From positions 1-64,000 of the forward strand of contig JBNKTC010000001.1 in assembly GCA_050297855.1 (NCBI GenBank): a DNA stretch of 64,000 nucleotides. Direction: 5' to 3'. This stretch comes from SZUA-545 sp050297855. GTDB taxonomy: Bacteria; Campylobacterota; Campylobacteria; Campylobacterales; SZUA-545. The notes below the pieces were generated by a model that saw only the letters and a list, made by a program, of their open reading frames with translations, was not told the DNA's origin and made no database searches. Position 1 is the first letter of the stretch. Each line of letters opens with the position of its first letter. Below are positions 25,492 to 34,718 of the stretch, one piece after another. A program made the position numbers and the translations under genes.

Positions 25492-26090
25492 GTCCTCGCC
25501 TCCTTGTGTTTGGCCTTGGCGAGCTTGGAGCGGATGACGCTGCTGCGGTGGAGCTCCTCCAGGGCGATGGCGGTCTTTTTGATCTGCGCCCTGGTCTCGG
25601 GGATCAGCACCTTCTCAAAGAGGTTGACGCGCTGGGTCACCTTCTTGAGCGCGCGCTCCAGCAGCCAGATACGCCGCTTGATAAACTCCCCCTCCAGCTC
25701 CATCTCGATCGCCCGCTGCATCCGCTGGACCAGGAGGTCGGTCCAGGCGGGGGTCCCCAGCAGGGTGTACGCAGGCGGGGCAAAGACCACCCGGGTCAGT
25801 TCGGGCAGCTCCACCCCGACGACGTTGCGCACCTGCTCGTCGATCCGCTCGATCCGCACCAGCTTGTGCGGGGCGAGCGCCTTTTCCAGAAGCATCGGGT
25901 AGCGTGCGGCGGTCTCTTCGCCGTACGCCTCCTGCTCGCCGCGAAGTATCTGCAGCGCCCCTTTGCTCCGGCCCGTCTCGGCCAGCAGTTTTTTGCGTTT
26001 GAGATCGAGGGAAGGGAGCACCTTCTCGTACAAAGTCAGCTGCGCCTGCATCCGGTGCAGGACGCTCTTATTCAGCAGCTGCTTGGGCAT
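25488..26090 (-). CDS. ntpD: V-type ATPase subunit D (central shaft)
   Basis: A 200-residue central stalk subunit with two long antiparallel helices: KSVLHRMQAQLTLYEKVLPS near the start and RALKKVTQRVNLFEKVLIPE in the second. It overlaps the B gene by 23 bases and the I gene by 4. Confidence 0.92.
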   Translation of the reverse strand: MPKQLLNKSVLHRMQAQLTLYEKVLPSLDLKRKKLLAETGRSKGALQILRGEQEAYGEETAARYPMLLEKALAPHKLVRIERIDEQVRNVVGVELPELTRVVFAPPAYTLLGTPAWTDLLVQRMQRAIEMELEGEFIKRRIWLLERALKKVTQRVNLFEKVLIPETRAQIKKTAIALEELHRSSVIRSKLAKAKHKEART

Positions 26091-27411
26091 CGTCGCTCTC
26101 TTTGGGGAAGTACTTCTCCACCAGCGCCTGCTTCATCAGAAGCTCCTCTTTCCCAAAACACTCCGCCAGGGTCTGCCACCCCAGATCCAGCGCCGCCTCC
26201 AGCGGCAAGGCCACCTCGATGGTCATAAACCGCGCTTTAAACAGCGCACCGAACTTCAGCAGCCGTCGGTCGAACTCCGAGAGGTCGAAGGCCATCGCCT
26301 GCTTCTTTTTCGCATCTTCGGACTGGGCGTAAAAGCGGATGAGCGTATTCATCAGCGGCCCGTGGTCCTCTCGGGTCTCGGTGCCGATGACGTTCTGCTT
26401 AAGGCGCGAGAGGGATCCGAAGGGGTCGAGCACGCCGTTATGGAGGTAGAACTGCCCCTCGGTGATGTAGCCCGTGTTGTCCGGGACCGGGTGGGTGACG
26501 TCGTCGCCCGGCATCGTCGTCACACTCAGGATCGTCACCGACCCGGCACCCTGAAAGTCGCACGCCTTTTCGTAGCGTCTGGCAAGCTGGGTGTAGAGGT
26601 CGCCCATGTAGCCGCGCACGGCGGGAATGCGCTCCTGGGATATCCCCACCTCCTTCATGGCATCGGCATAAGCCGTCATGTCCGTCAGCAGCACCAGCAC
26701 CCGTTTCCCCTCCTCCACGGCGAACTTCTCCGCCGTTGTGAGGGCCAGGTCGGGGACCACCAGCCGCTCGACGATGGGATCGGAAGCCTGGTTGACGAAC
26801 ATCACGCTCTTTTGCGCGATGCCGTGCTCCTCGAAGGCGGTCTTAAAAAAGTGGTAATCATCAAACACCAGCCCCATCCCGCCGAAGATCACCACATCCG
26901 CATCGGCCTGGAACCCGATGCGGGCCAGCAGGGCGTTGTAGGGTTCGCCGGAGACGGAGAAGATCGGGATCTTCTGGCTCTCGACGAGGGAGTTAAAGAG
27001 GTCGATCATCGGGATGTCGGTGCGGATCATACGGCGGGGTTTGAGGCGGAGGAAGGGGTTGACGGTGGCGAGGTTGAGGTCGTAGCGCTCCTCGTACGCA
27101 AGGCTCGGCCCCACATCGATCGGCTCGCCGACACCGTTGAAGATGCGGCCCAAAATATTGGCGGAGAAGCGCACCTGCATCGGGTGCCCCAGGAACTGCA
27201 CCTGGTCGTCCGTAGCGACCCCCTTGCTCCCCGAAAAGAGCTGCAAGAGAGCATACTCCCCTTCAAGCTGCACGACTTTTGCCAGCGAACGTCCGCCGTC
27301 ACGCCGATGCAGGATCGCCAGCTCCTCCAGCGCCACGCCGGGGGCCTTGAGGCGGATCATATTGCCGATGACGTCGTCGATCTTCGTATACCGAACCAGA
27401 CTCCGGATCAT
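26068..27411 (-). CDS. ntpB: V-type ATPase subunit B (regulatory, non-catalytic)
   Basis: A 447-residue nucleotide-binding but non-catalytic subunit. The P-loop is replaced by FSVSGEPYNALLARIG, as expected for B, and GGMGLVFDDYHFF plus TMPGDDVTHPVPDNTGYITE are family motifs. The ATG at 27411 follows AAAGGGGG and gives the family N-terminus MIRSLVRYTKIDDVIGN; the longer frame from 27513 is rejected. It is the first gene of the operon B-D-I-K-E-DUF2764-A. Confidence 0.95.
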   Translation of the reverse strand: MIRSLVRYTKIDDVIGNMIRLKAPGVALEELAILHRRDGGRSLAKVVQLEGEYALLQLFSGSKGVATDDQVQFLGHPMQVRFSANILGRIFNGVGEPIDVGPSLAYEERYDLNLATVNPFLRLKPRRMIRTDIPMIDLFNSLVESQKIPIFSVSGEPYNALLARIGFQADADVVIFGGMGLVFDDYHFFKTAFEEHGIAQKSVMFVNQASDPIVERLVVPDLALTTAEKFAVEEGKRVLVLLTDMTAYADAMKEVGISQERIPAVRGYMGDLYTQLARRYEKACDFQGAGSVTILSVTTMPGDDVTHPVPDNTGYITEGQFYLHNGVLDPFGSLSRLKQNVIGTETREDHGPLMNTLIRFYAQSEDAKKKQAMAFDLSEFDRRLLKFGALFKARFMTIEVALPLEAALDLGWQTLAECFGKEELLMKQALVEKYFPKESDDAQAAAE

Positions 27412-27508
27412 CCCGCCCCCTTTGATAGGATAGTTGAAACTATTGTGCCATAGAGAATTAAAAGAAAGCAAATAAAACCGCTTTCTTTCCGAAATAGTCA
27501 GGCTTTGG

Positions 27509-27536
27509 CCCACCTTTCTTCTAAAGAAAGTGTGGG
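27509..27536. repeat. Strong hairpin in the V-ATPase leader
   Basis: CCCAC-CTTTCTT-CTA-AAGAAAG-T-GTGGG pairs 12 bases with a single bulge, about 100 bases before the subunit B start. GC-rich inverted DNA (AGCCCGCCCGGCT) follows at 27537-27549. It may be an attenuator, a repeat unit of the genome, or the edge of the AT-rich insert to its right. Confidence 0.5.
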
Positions 27537-27684
27537 AGCCCGCCCGGCTAAAGAGCAGGAGGTACGAAATAAGTATTATGTCCCCGGATTTTAAGTTCTA
27601 TTTTAGATATTCATCCATTTCGTTGGGATTTGTTAAGAATAATTTTAGAAGTTCAAAATTATGTAATCCTCGATTGGATAAGCC

Positions 27685-28353
27685 TTAATCTTGTCTGATT
27701 TCTTTATATAATAAATCAATTGATGTAAAAAGTTTTTTCACATCTGTTAAGTTTTCTTCATTCATAAATTTTAGAAATGCATTTATAACTCTTGGTGATC
27801 CCCACAATAATAATTCTTTTTTAAAAACAAATAGTATTTTAGCTAGTTCTTTTTCATCTATTGTATCTAAGTTCGTTTCTTGGTTTTTATTGACTGTGTT
27901 CGCAATAAATTTTGTTATTGCGTCAATAAATGAATTATATATTTCAGTTTTTTTCTTTCGATGGGATTCTGAGATTTCTTTATTTTTATTGTAGATAATT
28001 GCATATATGGCTGTAAAAACAGTAGCCATTGAACCGATGATTGCTGCAGTTACTTCTTTGTCCAGAGATAGTAATGTTGAGATAAAGATTTTTATTATTG
28101 AAAAAATGCCGTAAGCTAGTATTAGAGCAATAATAATGATAAAGATATTTTTATTGTTTTCATTTATACTCAAATACCTATCTAAAAATTTTTGATCCCC
28201 CACTTTAGTGGTAACGTGGGGATTTAGTTTTTGAAGTAGTTTAATAATGAAACCACTAGCAACAAGAACGTCATACTCGCTTGAATCAGCTCTAGAGGAA
28301 TAAGTATCATTGTCACTCCCTTTATTATTTGATTCCCAACCTCTTACAGCCAT
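27685..28353 (-). CDS. AT-rich membrane protein of unknown function
   Basis: A 222-residue protein with a polar N-terminus, two membrane spans (about 70-92 and 100-120) and a charged helical C-terminal domain containing KKELLLWGSPRVINAFLKFM. Two-span proteins with this LLLWGS-type ending recur in accessory regions of many bacteria, with no known role. Base composition and codon use are far more AT-rich than the ATPase genes on either side, which points to transfer. A weak AGG site precedes the ATG. Confidence 0.7.
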   Translation of the reverse strand: MAVRGWESNNKGSDNDTYSSRADSSEYDVLVASGFIIKLLQKLNPHVTTKVGDQKFLDRYLSINENNKNIFIIIIALILAYGIFSIIKIFISTLLSLDKEVTAAIIGSMATVFTAIYAIIYNKNKEISESHRKKKTEIYNSFIDAITKFIANTVNKNQETNLDTIDEKELAKILFVFKKELLLWGSPRVINAFLKFMNEENLTDVKKLFTSIDLLYKEIRQD

Positions 28354-28736
28354 TAATACCTAAATGAGTCCCGACTTATTCCGTATCAAGGCCCACCAAA
28401 TAATAAAGGTTCTACTCTGTACCACTCAGAGGTATGCAACTAAACGCCTGATCTTAAATAAGGCTATTTTCGATCGCCTGCTTTTAGGTCATAAAAGCAT
28501 CTTTTATTTATCTCCACAACATTTTTCAATGAGTAAAGGCAATTTAGCGCATACAAAAAATATTTTATAATACGTTGAATTTAAGCACTATTAAAATATA
28601 TTTATTTATTTTTCAGTATTGTCTTTTTCATAACTTATTTCTGAGGAAAGAAAAGATAGTCCAAATCAAATGATCTAGAATTACAGAGGCTTTAGCCGTC
28701 GAAAGAATAAAAAGGTATTCTTTATAGTCATCTATT
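28354..28736. other. AT-rich gap without a recognisable gene
   Basis: A 383-base AT-rich stretch between the membrane protein gene and the P-type ATPase. A 68-codon frame at 28364-28570 has no ribosome site and an unconvincing composition. No terminal repeats or transposase remnant were seen. Confidence 0.5.
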
Positions 28737-31385
28737 TCAATACTCCCTCTTAGAAGCATAAACCCGCTTCTCAAACTCCACAACCCCAAACGTCAAAACC
28801 GAAACAAAAACAATATTCACCCAGCTCATCAACGAAAGCGCCTCCGTCTGGAAAAGCACCTGCATAAAAGGCAGGTAGACAAAGAGCAGCTGCAGCAGGG
28901 TCATCGTCGCCGCGCCGTAGAGCAGGAACCTGTTGGAGAAGAAGTCCATGGAGAAGATCGAGCGCTGCAGGGAGCGGCAGTTGAAGAGGTAGACCGTCTC
29001 GATCATGACGAAGACGTTCACCGCCACGGTCCGCGCGTACTCGATGCTGTGCCCCTGTTCCAGCTCGTAGTAAAAGAGCGAAAAGGCGAAGACCAGCATC
29101 AGCATCCCCACCAGCCCGATGCGGAATAGCATCGCCCCGCCGATCAGCGGGGCCCCCGGGCGCCTGGGGTGGCGGGTCATGATATGGGACTCCTTGGGCT
29201 CGAAGACGAGCATCAGCCCCAGCAGGATCGCCGTGGACATATTGACCCACAGCACCTGCACCGGGAGCATCGGCAGGGTCATGCCGAACAGGATCGCGGA
29301 GAAGATGATCATCCCCTCCCCGAGGTTGGTCGGCAGGGTCCAGATGATAAACTTGACGAGGTTGGTGAACATGATCCGCCCCTCCTCCACCGCCGCGACG
29401 ATGGAGGCGAAATTGTCGTCGGCCAGGACCATGTCCGAGGCCTCCTTGGAGACATCGGTGCCCGTGATCCCCATGGCGATCCCGATGTCGGCGCGTTTAA
29501 GAGCCGGGGCGTCGTTGACCCCGTCGCCGGTCATGGCGACGATCTCGCCGTTTTGCTGGAGCGCTTCGACAAGCTGCAACTTCTGTTCGGGAGCGACGCG
29601 GGCGTAGACGTCGCACACCTTGACCACCTCGTGCAGCTCGCCCTCCTCCATCCGGGCCAGCTCCGCGCCGGTGACGACCATCCCCTCCTCGTCCGTGATC
29701 CCCAGCTTCATTGCGATGGTCTTGGCCGTCAGGGCGTGGTCGCCCGTGATCATCTTGACACGGATGCCCGCATGCTCGCACACCTCCACGGCGTGGTGGA
29801 CCGCGGCGCGGGGCGGATCGATCATCGCCTGTAAGCCCACAAACTCCAGCTCCCCGATCATCGCCTCCTCCAGGGACTCGGGGTGGTGCTCCAGCTCCTT
29901 TTTGGCAAAGGCGAGGACGCGCAGCCCTTCGCCCGCGAACTCCTGGGCCTTGTCCAGCACCGCCTCCCGGGCTTCGGGGCTTTCGAAACGGCACAGCTCC
30001 AGCACCCGCTCGATGGAGCCCTTGAAGTAGATGCGGTGGCCTTCCCCCTCGTCGCCTCTGTGCAGGGTCGCCATATACTGGCGGCTCGATTCGAAAGGAA
30101 GCGTGTCGATCCGCTCGTGCAGCTCCTCTTCGCGCTCTTTCTCCACGTGGACCTTCCAGGCCGAGACGATCAGGGCCCCTTCGGTGGGGTCCCCCTCCAC
30201 GACCTGCTGCTCCTCTTCGCTTTTGATGCGGGAGTCGTTGCAGAGCGCCCCGATGAGGAAGAGCTCCCGCAGGGCGGGCGAAGGCGAAACGGCCTCCCCC
30301 GCCTGCATCAGCGTCCCCGCCTGGGCATACCCCAGCCCCGAGAGTTCGTAGACCTCGCCGCCGTGGTAGACCTTCTGCACCGTCATCTGGTTCTCCGTCA
30401 GGGTCCCGGTCTTGTCCGAGCAGATCACCGTCGTACTCCCCAGGGTCTCGACGGAAGGGAGGGTGCGGATGATGGCGTTGCGCCGCGCCATGACCGTCAC
30501 GCCGATGGCGAGCATGATCGTCATGGCCGCCGGCAGCCCTTCGGGGATCGCCCCGACGGCCAGGGCCACGGAGGCCAGCAGCATCTCGGAGATGGAGTAG
30601 CCCCGAAACACCCCGATGAGAAAACTGAGCGCCGCAAAGCCGAGGATCACCACCAGAAGCCAGCGGCTGAACTCCGTGATCTTCCGCAGGATCGGCGTCT
30701 CGATGGCCACGGTGCTGGAGAGCATCGCCGCGATCTTCCCGGTCTCGGTACGTGACCCGATCTCCACGACGACCCCCGTCGCCGTCCCGTAGGTGACGAG
30801 GGTCCCCATATAGGCCATGTTGTGGCGGTCAGAGAGCGGGGTCTCCGCCTCCAGGACGCCGTGCTCCTTGGACGAAGGCACCGACTCGCCCGTCAGCATC
30901 GCTTCGTCGATATGGAGGTCGCGGCTTTTGATAAGGCGGATATCGGCGGGGACCTTGTCGCCCGAGGCGAGAAAGACCACGTCGCCAAACGTCAGCTCCT
31001 CGGCGGGGACACGGGTCATCTCCCCGTCCCGCATCACGGTACACTCGGTGACGATCATCTTATCGAGCGCATCCAGCGCCGCTTCGGCCTTGTTCTCCTG
31101 GATATAGCCGACGACGGCGTTGATAAAGACAACCAGGAAGATGACCGAGGCGTCCACGTACTCCTCCAGCCCCACGGTAACGATACCGGCGACGAGGAGG
31201 ATATAGATCAGGGGGTTGTGAAACTGCAGCAGGAAGCGTTTAAAGGGGGAGATCTTTTTGAGTTTTTCGACCCGGTTGGGACCGTAGCGTTCGCGCCGCT
31301 CGCTCACGTCTGCCGACGCCAGTCCCTTTTTGAGCGCCACATCCGTCCGCTCCAATACTTCCGTCTCATCCAGGCTGTGCCACAT
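28737..31385 (-). CDS. P2-type cation-transporting ATPase
   Basis: An 882-residue P-type ATPase. It has an N-terminal cation-ATPase domain, TGES in MLTGESVPSS, PEGL in VGAIPEGLPAAMT, the phosphorylated Asp in CSDKTGTLTENQM (near residue 325), TGDGVNDAPAL, and about ten spans. The layout matches P2A/P2-like Ca2+, Mn2+ or Na+ exporters; the ion is not certain. The ATG at 31385 is chosen because AAAGGAG stands 5 bases upstream. It is 75 bases after the flavoprotein gene and may be the tail of the efflux/lipid operon. Confidence 0.92.
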   Translation of the reverse strand: MWHSLDETEVLERTDVALKKGLASADVSERRERYGPNRVEKLKKISPFKRFLLQFHNPLIYILLVAGIVTVGLEEYVDASVIFLVVFINAVVGYIQENKAEAALDALDKMIVTECTVMRDGEMTRVPAEELTFGDVVFLASGDKVPADIRLIKSRDLHIDEAMLTGESVPSSKEHGVLEAETPLSDRHNMAYMGTLVTYGTATGVVVEIGSRTETGKIAAMLSSTVAIETPILRKITEFSRWLLVVILGFAALSFLIGVFRGYSISEMLLASVALAVGAIPEGLPAAMTIMLAIGVTVMARRNAIIRTLPSVETLGSTTVICSDKTGTLTENQMTVQKVYHGGEVYELSGLGYAQAGTLMQAGEAVSPSPALRELFLIGALCNDSRIKSEEEQQVVEGDPTEGALIVSAWKVHVEKEREEELHERIDTLPFESSRQYMATLHRGDEGEGHRIYFKGSIERVLELCRFESPEAREAVLDKAQEFAGEGLRVLAFAKKELEHHPESLEEAMIGELEFVGLQAMIDPPRAAVHHAVEVCEHAGIRVKMITGDHALTAKTIAMKLGITDEEGMVVTGAELARMEEGELHEVVKVCDVYARVAPEQKLQLVEALQQNGEIVAMTGDGVNDAPALKRADIGIAMGITGTDVSKEASDMVLADDNFASIVAAVEEGRIMFTNLVKFIIWTLPTNLGEGMIIFSAILFGMTLPMLPVQVLWVNMSTAILLGLMLVFEPKESHIMTRHPRRPGAPLIGGAMLFRIGLVGMLMLVFAFSLFYYELEQGHSIEYARTVAVNVFVMIETVYLFNCRSLQRSIFSMDFFSNRFLLYGAATMTLLQLLFVYLPFMQVLFQTEALSLMSWVNIVFVSVLTFGVVEFEKRVYASKREY

Positions 31386-31460
31386 GCCGGCTCCTTTGAT
31401 CATCGATAACTCATACGATTATAGTCAACTCACCGCCCGGTTGTAAAGCGCCGTGGGTAA

Positions 31461-32624
31461 CTAGCTTCTCTTCAGGGACTCCGTGCAGACATAGGCCGAG
31501 CTGAAGGCCCACTGGAAGTTGTAGCCTCCCAGCTCTCCGGTCACGTCCATCACCTCGCCGGTGAAGTAGAGCCCGGGGCAGAGGCGGCTCTGCATCGTCT
31601 CCGGATCGATCCCGTCCGTCGCCACGCCCCCCTTGGTCGCCTCGGCCTTGGTGTAGCCGAAGTTCCCCGCCGGGGAGAAGTCGTAGCTCTTGAGCAGCCC
31701 CAGCTTCTCCCGCTCCGCGCCGCTGAGGGCATCGACGGGTTTGTCCTTGAGATCGATGCTCTCCAGAAACTCCTTGACGAAACGTCTGGGGAGCGGGATC
31801 ACGGTGGAGAGCTGTTTTTTGCTCTTTTTAAGGAGGGTCTTGAGGGAGTGGTCCGGGAGGAAATCCAGCGTCATCTTCCCCTTCTCCCAGTAGAGGGAGG
31901 CGTTGAGCACCACCGGGCCGCTGATCCCCTTGTGGGCGAAGAGCAGCTCGTCTTCAAACCGCTTGCCTGCGACGGTGATCCCCGCTTTGAAGGAGATGCC
32001 CGAGAGCGCCTTGAACCAGAACTGCTCCTTCTGGACCGTAAAGCCCACAAGGGCCGGGCGCGGCGCGACGACGGCATGGCCGAACTGCTCCGCGATCGCC
32101 ATGCCGATGCCGCTTGCCCCGATGGAGGCGTAGCTGAGCCCGCCGGTGGCGACGAGCAGGTTTTTGCCCGAAAACTTCCCGCAGCTTGTCGTCACCTCGA
32201 AAAGCCCGCCCTTTTTTTCCACCGACTGGATCATGCAGCCGAGTTTTTTCTCCGCGTGGGAGATCTCCCGGGCGAAGACCCCCAGGATCTCCTCGGACGA
32301 CCCGGTGCAGAAGTACTGCCCCTGGGAGCGGATCTTGGGGTGGACTCCCCTTTTGGCAAAATACTCCAGCACCGCGTACTGGTCGAAACGCGCCAGGACG
32401 GGGGCGACGAATCCCCCCTCGCCCAGGTAGTTTTCGTGGCTTACCTCCGCGTTGGTCACGTTGCACTTGCCGCCGCCCGATATCTTGAGCTTACGCCCGA
32501 TCTTGGGGTTGCTGTCCAGCAGCAGGAGCCGCTTTTTTTTAAGCTGCGCCGCGGCCATCAGGCCCGAGGCCCCCGCCCCGAGGATGATCACGTCATATAC
32601 ACTGTCTTTTGTCAAAAATTCCAT
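31461..32624 (-). CDS. HI0933/BaiN-family FAD flavoprotein
   Basis: A 387-residue flavoprotein with an N-terminal dinucleotide fold (VIILGAGASGLMAAAQL), the ISGGGKCNVTNAEV segment typical of HI0933/YhiN proteins, and the C-terminal GGYNFQWAFSSAYV ending. These enzymes are poorly characterised reductases. It overlaps the DUF3187 gene by 13 bases, so it is co-transcribed with the efflux/lipid genes. Confidence 0.88.
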   Translation of the reverse strand: MEFLTKDSVYDVIILGAGASGLMAAAQLKKKRLLLLDSNPKIGRKLKISGGGKCNVTNAEVSHENYLGEGGFVAPVLARFDQYAVLEYFAKRGVHPKIRSQGQYFCTGSSEEILGVFAREISHAEKKLGCMIQSVEKKGGLFEVTTSCGKFSGKNLLVATGGLSYASIGASGIGMAIAEQFGHAVVAPRPALVGFTVQKEQFWFKALSGISFKAGITVAGKRFEDELLFAHKGISGPVVLNASLYWEKGKMTLDFLPDHSLKTLLKKSKKQLSTVIPLPRRFVKEFLESIDLKDKPVDALSGAEREKLGLLKSYDFSPAGNFGYTKAEATKGGVATDGIDPETMQSRLCPGLYFTGEVMDVTGELGGYNFQWAFSSAYVCTESLKRS

Positions 32625-33520
32625 CCGATCATTAAAGAGATATCGGGGCTGTTATAGAGGGAAAAGTCCTCCGTGATCCCCCAAAACCACGTCTCGGTCC
32701 GGTACCCGAAAGTGTAGACCCCGCCGAAGGCATCCAGGATCTCGTCCTCGGTATCGTCATACACCGATTCGACGTAGTTAAACTGGATATAGACCCCGTG
32801 ACAGGCGATATACAGGTTGGCGGAGTTCCTGTTTTTCTTGACTTCAAGGTCCGTATCGTCCTGGGCCTGCCAGATTATGGAGTAGTCGACCATCACGATG
32901 GCCGGCCCCAGACTGCCGCTCTTCTGGAGCGTCACGGCATACTCGTAATCGTCTGCGCTAAAAAGCGAATCGTTCGCTTCGATGGGGGGCTTGATCCCGC
33001 CACGCAGATAAAAGCCCGCCGGGAGGTCGGCCCCCAGGTAGAAGTTGGCCTTGTAAACCCAGCGGTGATCCTCGTTAAAGACCTCGTTGCCGTTTTCATC
33101 GATCAGGGAGAACTCGTACTCGTTCCGCGGGGCGAGCTTGCGCCGCTTCCAGCGTCCCCCCGTCGAACCGGTGCGGTCGTGGACGTAGACGATCGTATTG
33201 TCCAGGAAGCCTTCGTGATTGTTAGTCACACCTGCATTCATGGAGAAGGAGTAGCCGTTGAAGCTTTTTTTATAAAAAAGGCTCAGTTCGCTGGATTCGA
33301 AATCCATGAGGCGCGTATAGTTCTCCCCATAGTAGGTAATCGTATCCTCTTCGTAATAAGAGGCGTGTTTGTACGCCAGCTCCAGACGGTCTGAGACCCC
33401 TTCCATGATGGGATTGAAATGGGAGGCGCTCAGGGGGTGGGGATTGACAAAGGGCACGGGCTCCTGCCCTAAAAGAAGAAGCGGTACCAGGCACACAAAA
33501 CAAACGGCCCTCCCCAGCAT
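32612..33520 (-). CDS. DUF3187-like outer-membrane beta-barrel protein
   Basis: A 302-residue exported protein with a signal peptide (1-18), alternating beta-strand pattern and a final Phe (IGWNF) as in outer-membrane barrels. The segment FNPIMEGVSDRLELAYKHAS and general layout fit DUF3187 proteins. It sits one base after the SMR gene. Inference: an outer-membrane partner of the transport system in this operon; the role is unknown. Confidence 0.72.
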   Translation of the reverse strand: MLGRAVCFVCLVPLLLLGQEPVPFVNPHPLSASHFNPIMEGVSDRLELAYKHASYYEEDTITYYGENYTRLMDFESSELSLFYKKSFNGYSFSMNAGVTNNHEGFLDNTIVYVHDRTGSTGGRWKRRKLAPRNEYEFSLIDENGNEVFNEDHRWVYKANFYLGADLPAGFYLRGGIKPPIEANDSLFSADDYEYAVTLQKSGSLGPAIVMVDYSIIWQAQDDTDLEVKKNRNSANLYIACHGVYIQFNYVESVYDDTEDEILDAFGGVYTFGYRTETWFWGITEDFSLYNSPDISLMIGWNF

Positions 33521-33521
33521 G

Positions 33522-33848
33522 CTACGCGCTTTCCGATGTCAGTCTGAGCCCTACGACCCCGGCGATGATCAGGGCGATGGAGACGATCTTCAGCACCGTC
33601 ACCGGCTCCTTGAACCAGACGAACCCCGCCACGGCGATCAGCGTCGTTCCGAGCCCCGCCCAGACGGCATAGGCCGTGGAGACGTCGATCCGCTTGACCG
33701 CCAGTGTCAGCATAAAAAGCGACGCAATATAGAAGAGAAAGATCATCACCGAAGGAGCTGTCCGGGTAAACCCTTCAGAGAGCTTCATACTCAGCGTCCC
33801 GCACACCTCCAGGAGAATCGCGATCAGGAGGTATATCCATCCGGTCAT
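33522..33848 (-). CDS. Small multidrug resistance (SMR) transporter
   Basis: A 108-residue four-span protein of the EmrE/SugE family. The essential membrane Glu is E14 in LLIAILLEVCGT, and AYAVWAGLGTTLIAVAGFVW is the family signature in the third span. It works as a dimer, exchanging cationic drugs or guanidinium for protons. It overlaps the patatin gene by 4 bases. Confidence 0.92.
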   Translation of the reverse strand: MTGWIYLLIAILLEVCGTLSMKLSEGFTRTAPSVMIFLFYIASLFMLTLAVKRIDVSTAYAVWAGLGTTLIAVAGFVWFKEPVTVLKIVSIALIIAGVVGLRLTSESA

Positions 33849-34714
33849 CCCTCGCCCCTTTGGGCTTCGTGGCGATCCAGTGCCGTGTTGGCCAGCCGCT
33901 TGCCGTAGGCGATCATCTCCTTGGCCCGGTGAAAATCATACACCTCGCAGGCGTTGCCGGGGATATCAATGATCAGGTCGGGCTTGTGGGCCGCCAGTTC
34001 GTAGCGGGTAATAAGGTTCTGCATCGCTTCGAGGCTCAGGTGCAGGATCTTCATCGCATCCATCCCCTCCTCTTTTTTGGAGAAGAAGTTCTCCTGGATA
34101 AACGCCAGCGCCTTCTCCTTGATGGAGTCCATCTTGGCGACCTTGGGCAGGGCTTTCTCCTCCCTATCCTCGCCGTTGAGGTTGACGGCGATGGTCAGGT
34201 CGCTGCTGTCCGAAAGCACCGGGACCGTCGGCAGGGGGTTGAGCACGCCGCCGTCGACGAACATACGTCCGCCGATCTCCTTGGGGGTAAAGATGGAGGG
34301 GATGGCGATGGAAGCGCGGATCGCATCGAGCAGGCTCCCTTTCTGGAACCACACCTCTTTTTTGTTGCCGATGTCGGTGGCCACGGCGGTAAATTTGACC
34401 GGGAGGTCTTCGATCCTCTGATCCCCGATCATCTCCCCGATCGTATCAAACACCTTGTCGCCGCGGATCACCCCGCTTCCGACAAAGGAGAAGTCCACCA
34501 GCTTGAGCACGTCCAGGAGATCAAAGGAGAGGACCCACTCCCGGTATGCTTCCAGTTTGCCCGCGGCATAGAGCCCGCCGACCAGCGCACCCATGGAACA
34601 CCCGGAGATGGAGGCGATCTCGTATCCGCGCTCCTCCAGGGCATCGATCACACCGATATGGGCATACCCGCGGGCCCCGCCGCTTCCCAGTACCAGAGAG
34701 ACCGATTTATCCAT
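33845..34714 (-). CDS. Patatin-like phospholipase
   Basis: A 289-residue acyl hydrolase with the oxyanion motif GSGGARGYAHIG, nucleophile Ser in SGCSMGALVGG (GxSxG) and the catalytic Asp in FVDGGVLNPLP. This is the RssA/YchK-like class. The ATG at 34714 has AGGGG 8 bases upstream and gives the family start. Its place beside Mla-type genes suggests phospholipid turnover or remodelling. Confidence 0.9.
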   Translation of the reverse strand: MDKSVSLVLGSGGARGYAHIGVIDALEERGYEIASISGCSMGALVGGLYAAGKLEAYREWVLSFDLLDVLKLVDFSFVGSGVIRGDKVFDTIGEMIGDQRIEDLPVKFTAVATDIGNKKEVWFQKGSLLDAIRASIAIPSIFTPKEIGGRMFVDGGVLNPLPTVPVLSDSSDLTIAVNLNGEDREEKALPKVAKMDSIKEKALAFIQENFFSKKEEGMDAMKILHLSLEAMQNLITRYELAAHKPDLIIDIPGNACEVYDFHRAKEMIAYGKRLANTALDRHEAQRGEG

Positions 34715-34718
34715 ACGC

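Noticed and set aside
25963..27453. 496-codon plus-strand frame opposite subunits D and B
   Set aside because: His/Asp/Gly-rich antisense translation with no family features; shadow of ntpB.
27412..27513. N-terminal extension of V-ATPase subunit B
   Set aside because: It begins at the leader hairpin and adds residues not found in B subunits; AAAGGGGG precedes 27411.
27412..27684. tRNA or transposon end beside the AT-rich insert
   Set aside because: The hairpin is real but there is no tRNA format, no target-site duplication and no transposase fragment.
28364..28570. Plus-strand open frame of 68 codons
   Set aside because: No ribosome site, no recognisable domain, and it lies in AT-rich intergenic DNA where such frames arise easily.
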